Shown here: positions 61,325 through 64,000 of the stretch, one piece after another
Position numbering within the stretch: the stretch's first letter is position 1
How the letters are laid out: each line of letters begins with the position of its first letter
NCBI GenBank assembly: GCA_905250075.1
Contig: CAJNOP010000227.1
Location: 186,001 to 250,000 of the forward strand
Length of the DNA stretch: 64,000 nt
Direction: 5' to 3'
DNA from: Rotaria sp. Silwood1
Taxonomy: Eukaryota; Rotifera; Eurotatoria; Philodinida; Philodinidae
Program-made: the position numbers and the translations under genes
Notes under the pieces: model-generated
What the model saw: the letters and a program-made list of their open reading frames with translations, nothing else
Databases searched by the model: none
What the model was told of the DNA's origin: nothing

Positions 61325-64000
61325 AAAAAGAAAAAGGATACAGGACTGCTTATTTGCTCAACGTATGCGTATGCGGTATGTCTATCGAATCGTAAAAAAC
61401 ACACTCATCACGAGCATTTGTTAAAATGTAATAAATTATCTTTGGTATATTTGCTAGAAATTGAATCATCTGTATACTTATCAAAAGAGGATTTTATAGT
61501 GATATAACTTATATTAGATCTTCCAAATAGAAAAGAAAAATGTTAACATAAAAAGAAAAAAGGAATAATAATAACCGATTGGCATACGTTACAGACTCGT
61601 TAAAGGACATATAATGAAAAAAAAAATTGAATAAAGTTGTCTCTACAACTGATTTACATTAGCCGACGGAAGCACATTAAAATAACAGAGGGGAAAAAAA
61701 ACTTGAAGAAGATAACTGTAAAGGTAGTAAAAAAAAATATATAGAAAAATATTTTTTCGTTCAAATTACCTTTTTTGATCAATATCCGAAGAATAAATTA
61801 CGGATATTTTGATTTCATATTCTCAATCGTTTGATTTAATCGTATATGTTACCTGTTACTTTCTAAAATGAATATAATACTATATGAATAGATGTACATT
61901 TTCTTTTCTTTTGATTATGTGAAGATAAGATTACGTTAATTAAAAACTACTCAATGACCTTAAGGAAAAGTTTGCAATGAAATAAAACTATCATATCATT
62001 ATTTTAAAGATTTAAATTTTCTAATATATTCATATTTTAAAGTTTCTAATTATCAACAGACAAAAAAAACAAAGTGTTTCTCAAGCAAAGATTTTTAAAA
62101 TTATTATACATGACTATGGAATAACAGAAAATTCAAATACATTTTTTTTTTCTTTTAAATTCTATTAATTTTTATAAGATCGTACTATTCATGTCGTTTT
62201 TTTTTATAGTATAGTAATTCACTATAATCATTTGATAGTTCAATATATGTTTTTCATTGGATAAAAACTATCGTTTCAGATCAAAAAAAAAAAGTCACAA
62301 CTTAATATTCTTCATTTATAATCTATAGGTAACTTATCTAAAAATGTCAATGTTCTTGACATTAATTTTTAATCGATTATTATGCTTACATATAGTCAGA
62401 GTACTTTGATAACCTTTGATGACTTACATGGAAATAATAAACGAATATTAGATCGGTCTTGAATTTTTTCTTTTTTTTTTTTGTTTAAAATAATGTCTAA
62501 TGTTTCGGCATTTGCGGAATTTCATATTAGTCATAACGCTAAAAATGTTTTACTAATTTTTACGCATAAAATCAATGATTCATTTATGTCAATAAATAAG
62601 TGTTTCATTTTATTTCTGCCTTCTAGAAATTTTTTACTTGTTCTCTTAATAAATAAGAACGTTCTTGCAGAAGAAATTGAAGATTTGAAAATAACTTTTA
62701 AACTCAGTTTTGCACATAGATTACCTAAAACTACAGAATCAATAGAATACCGAATCTTTTCAATAAAGATGAACTTGTTCAAATGTAATAATACGGAAAA
62801 ACATGTAATCAAAATACTTAATTATTTCATACATACGACAATGCAAAATTAACATTTTATATGTTATTAGGATTCTAGATCTATGTAACAGATGAACTAT
62901 AAAGAATGATTCTCTCAATATTTTGAAATACATTGACTATCTTTTCACCTATTGAATTCAGTTTTTTTTCCTTCAAAATACTCATTTGTCGATTCTATAG
63001 AGAATGTCTATTTTCAATTATCGAAGTATTTAATGAGATTCTTGATGCGAACTATTTTTTTTGCACGATTACTAAGTCAATTGTTGGATCTAGTATAGAT
63101 ATTGTAAACCGTTGAATAATCTCATTTTAACTTCATGAGACTTCGCTGTACGAGATGAATTCATAGATTTTAATTAAATCAAATAAAGGAATATAAATTG
63201 ATGAGTTAAAGCTGATAATGAACTCAATTAAGCAAAATATTCTTCTAGAAAGTTGTTGCTATTAGATCAATCGTTTATTTCATCAAACAAAAATAAGTAT
63301 CTGTGAAAAGTGCGGACATTACGAAAGCTTAAAAAAACAGCAATACTAACCATTTGAAGCTTGCAAATCGAACAGTCATTGAGGCGAAATTCTACAATGA
63401 GAGTAGCTCACAGGACTGTCACGTACAAACCTACTGATGGTTTTATAAAGGTTGACAAATATAATTCCGATATAGTGAAGTTTAGATTATCAACCATGCT
63501 AATTTCAATACAAGACCGTTTGCAAGAACTTCAGAGACTTATTTTCTAAAAAGCATTTTTTCTTAGCAAAAATAATTTTTTATTCGTTCAGATTCTATAG
63601 CACATCAAATTAACTTTAAAACATTACTTTTTTTTCCATCTAGAAACCAGCATTGATATCACCAGAAACAGTTATATATATGAAATGAACAAAAATCATT
63701 TAATCATAAATGCTTCGTTATGAAGGTATAGCACTAAACATCATATGTTGAATAATTCATTATCTTTATAACATATTAAAGATGGTAGAAAAAAAACAAA
63801 GTAAAAAAAATATAATAATTCAGTTTTGATTAAAACAATCAGGCAACCATCTCTATTTATTTCTTTAAAAATAAATAATCATTCGATACATCAATGTTAC
63901 TTTTTCCATTCATTTCGACAAATAAATTCATTCATACAAATAGAGATTTCAACGACAAAACAAAGACATCGAATACAGAAGATTAATCATGGAGATGCTA

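Larger units (their letters stand above)
58597..64000. other. gene-poor right end
   Basis: About 5.4 kb with no confident gene. The first part should hold the kelch/b561 promoter and is rich in poly-T/A. Microsatellites occur at 59221-59245 and 61303-61324. Weak coding-like remnants are noted at 60467-60616 and 60770-61010. The overlapping 90-120-codon frames on both strands at 62481-62852 look accidental. Confidence 0.45.

Noticed and set aside
62481-62852. 123-codon plus-strand frame overlapped by a 93-codon minus-strand frame
   Set aside because: Begins at TTG, shows no motif, and both strands are open over the same bases, which is common in AT-rich non-coding DNA.
1-64000. CRISPR arrays, operons, bacterial promoters, rRNA or intact tRNA genes
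   Set aside because: None seen; the window is eukaryotic with spliced genes, and the repeats are inverted rather than regularly spaced direct repeats.

Overview
The window is AT-rich eukaryotic DNA with compact multi-exon genes. Most introns are about 50 to 90 nt with ordinary GT..AG borders. It looks like an animal nuclear contig: it encodes HP1, SPOP, the mitochondrial complex II subunit SDHD, a U-box/TLDc protein, EGF-like secreted proteins and a cytochrome b561. Several features point to a bdelloid rotifer: short interstitial tracts of TGTGGG-like sequence (the bdelloid telomere unit), a bacterial-type L-rhamnose mutarotase, a possible ADP-ribosyltransferase-family remnant, and many small transposons. 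That assignment is inference, not proof. There is one 100-N gap at 30704-30803.

Layout. 1-7.8 kb: gene-free, with nested inverted-repeat elements at the left edge and a 154-bp hairpin at 7.7 kb. 8.2-10.9 kb (minus): a six-exon Mn-type cation diffusion facilitator with a MITE in intron 4. 11.7-12.3 kb: a decayed reading frame. 13.0-18.5 kb (minus): a nine-exon intracellular fibronectin-III protein whose ATG is alone on its coding exon. 20.2-20.9 kb (minus): SDHD, divergent from SPOP (plus, 23.2-28.0 kb), which carries a TTAA-bounded element in a 3.3-kb intron. 28-37 kb: gene-poor, with TGTGGG-like hairpins, a broken gene at 31.9-32.3 kb and a roughly 2.2-kb imperfect palindrome at 34.6-36.8 kb. 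37.4-41.0 kb (minus): HP1, L-rhamnose mutarotase and a single-exon U-box/TLDc gene. 43.2-54.2 kb: a tandem segmental duplication carrying two EGF-like secreted-protein genes; the left unit also contains an intact mariner (46.2-47.4 kb) and a dead copy of a 3' exon. 54.0-58.6 kb (minus): a twelve-exon kelch/cytochrome b561 membrane protein whose 3' end seeded the duplication. 58.6-64 kb: no confident gene.

The genes do not form a pathway; this is an ordinary mosaic of housekeeping, regulatory and lineage-specific loci. The exon structures below were assembled by hand. For every multi-exon gene, splice phases and total length agree across all exons. The most notable items are the segmental duplication with its frame-preserving dead exon, the large palindrome, the telomere-motif hairpins, the candidate horizontally acquired mutarotase, and two unusual domain pairings (kelch with cytochrome b561, U-box with TLDc).
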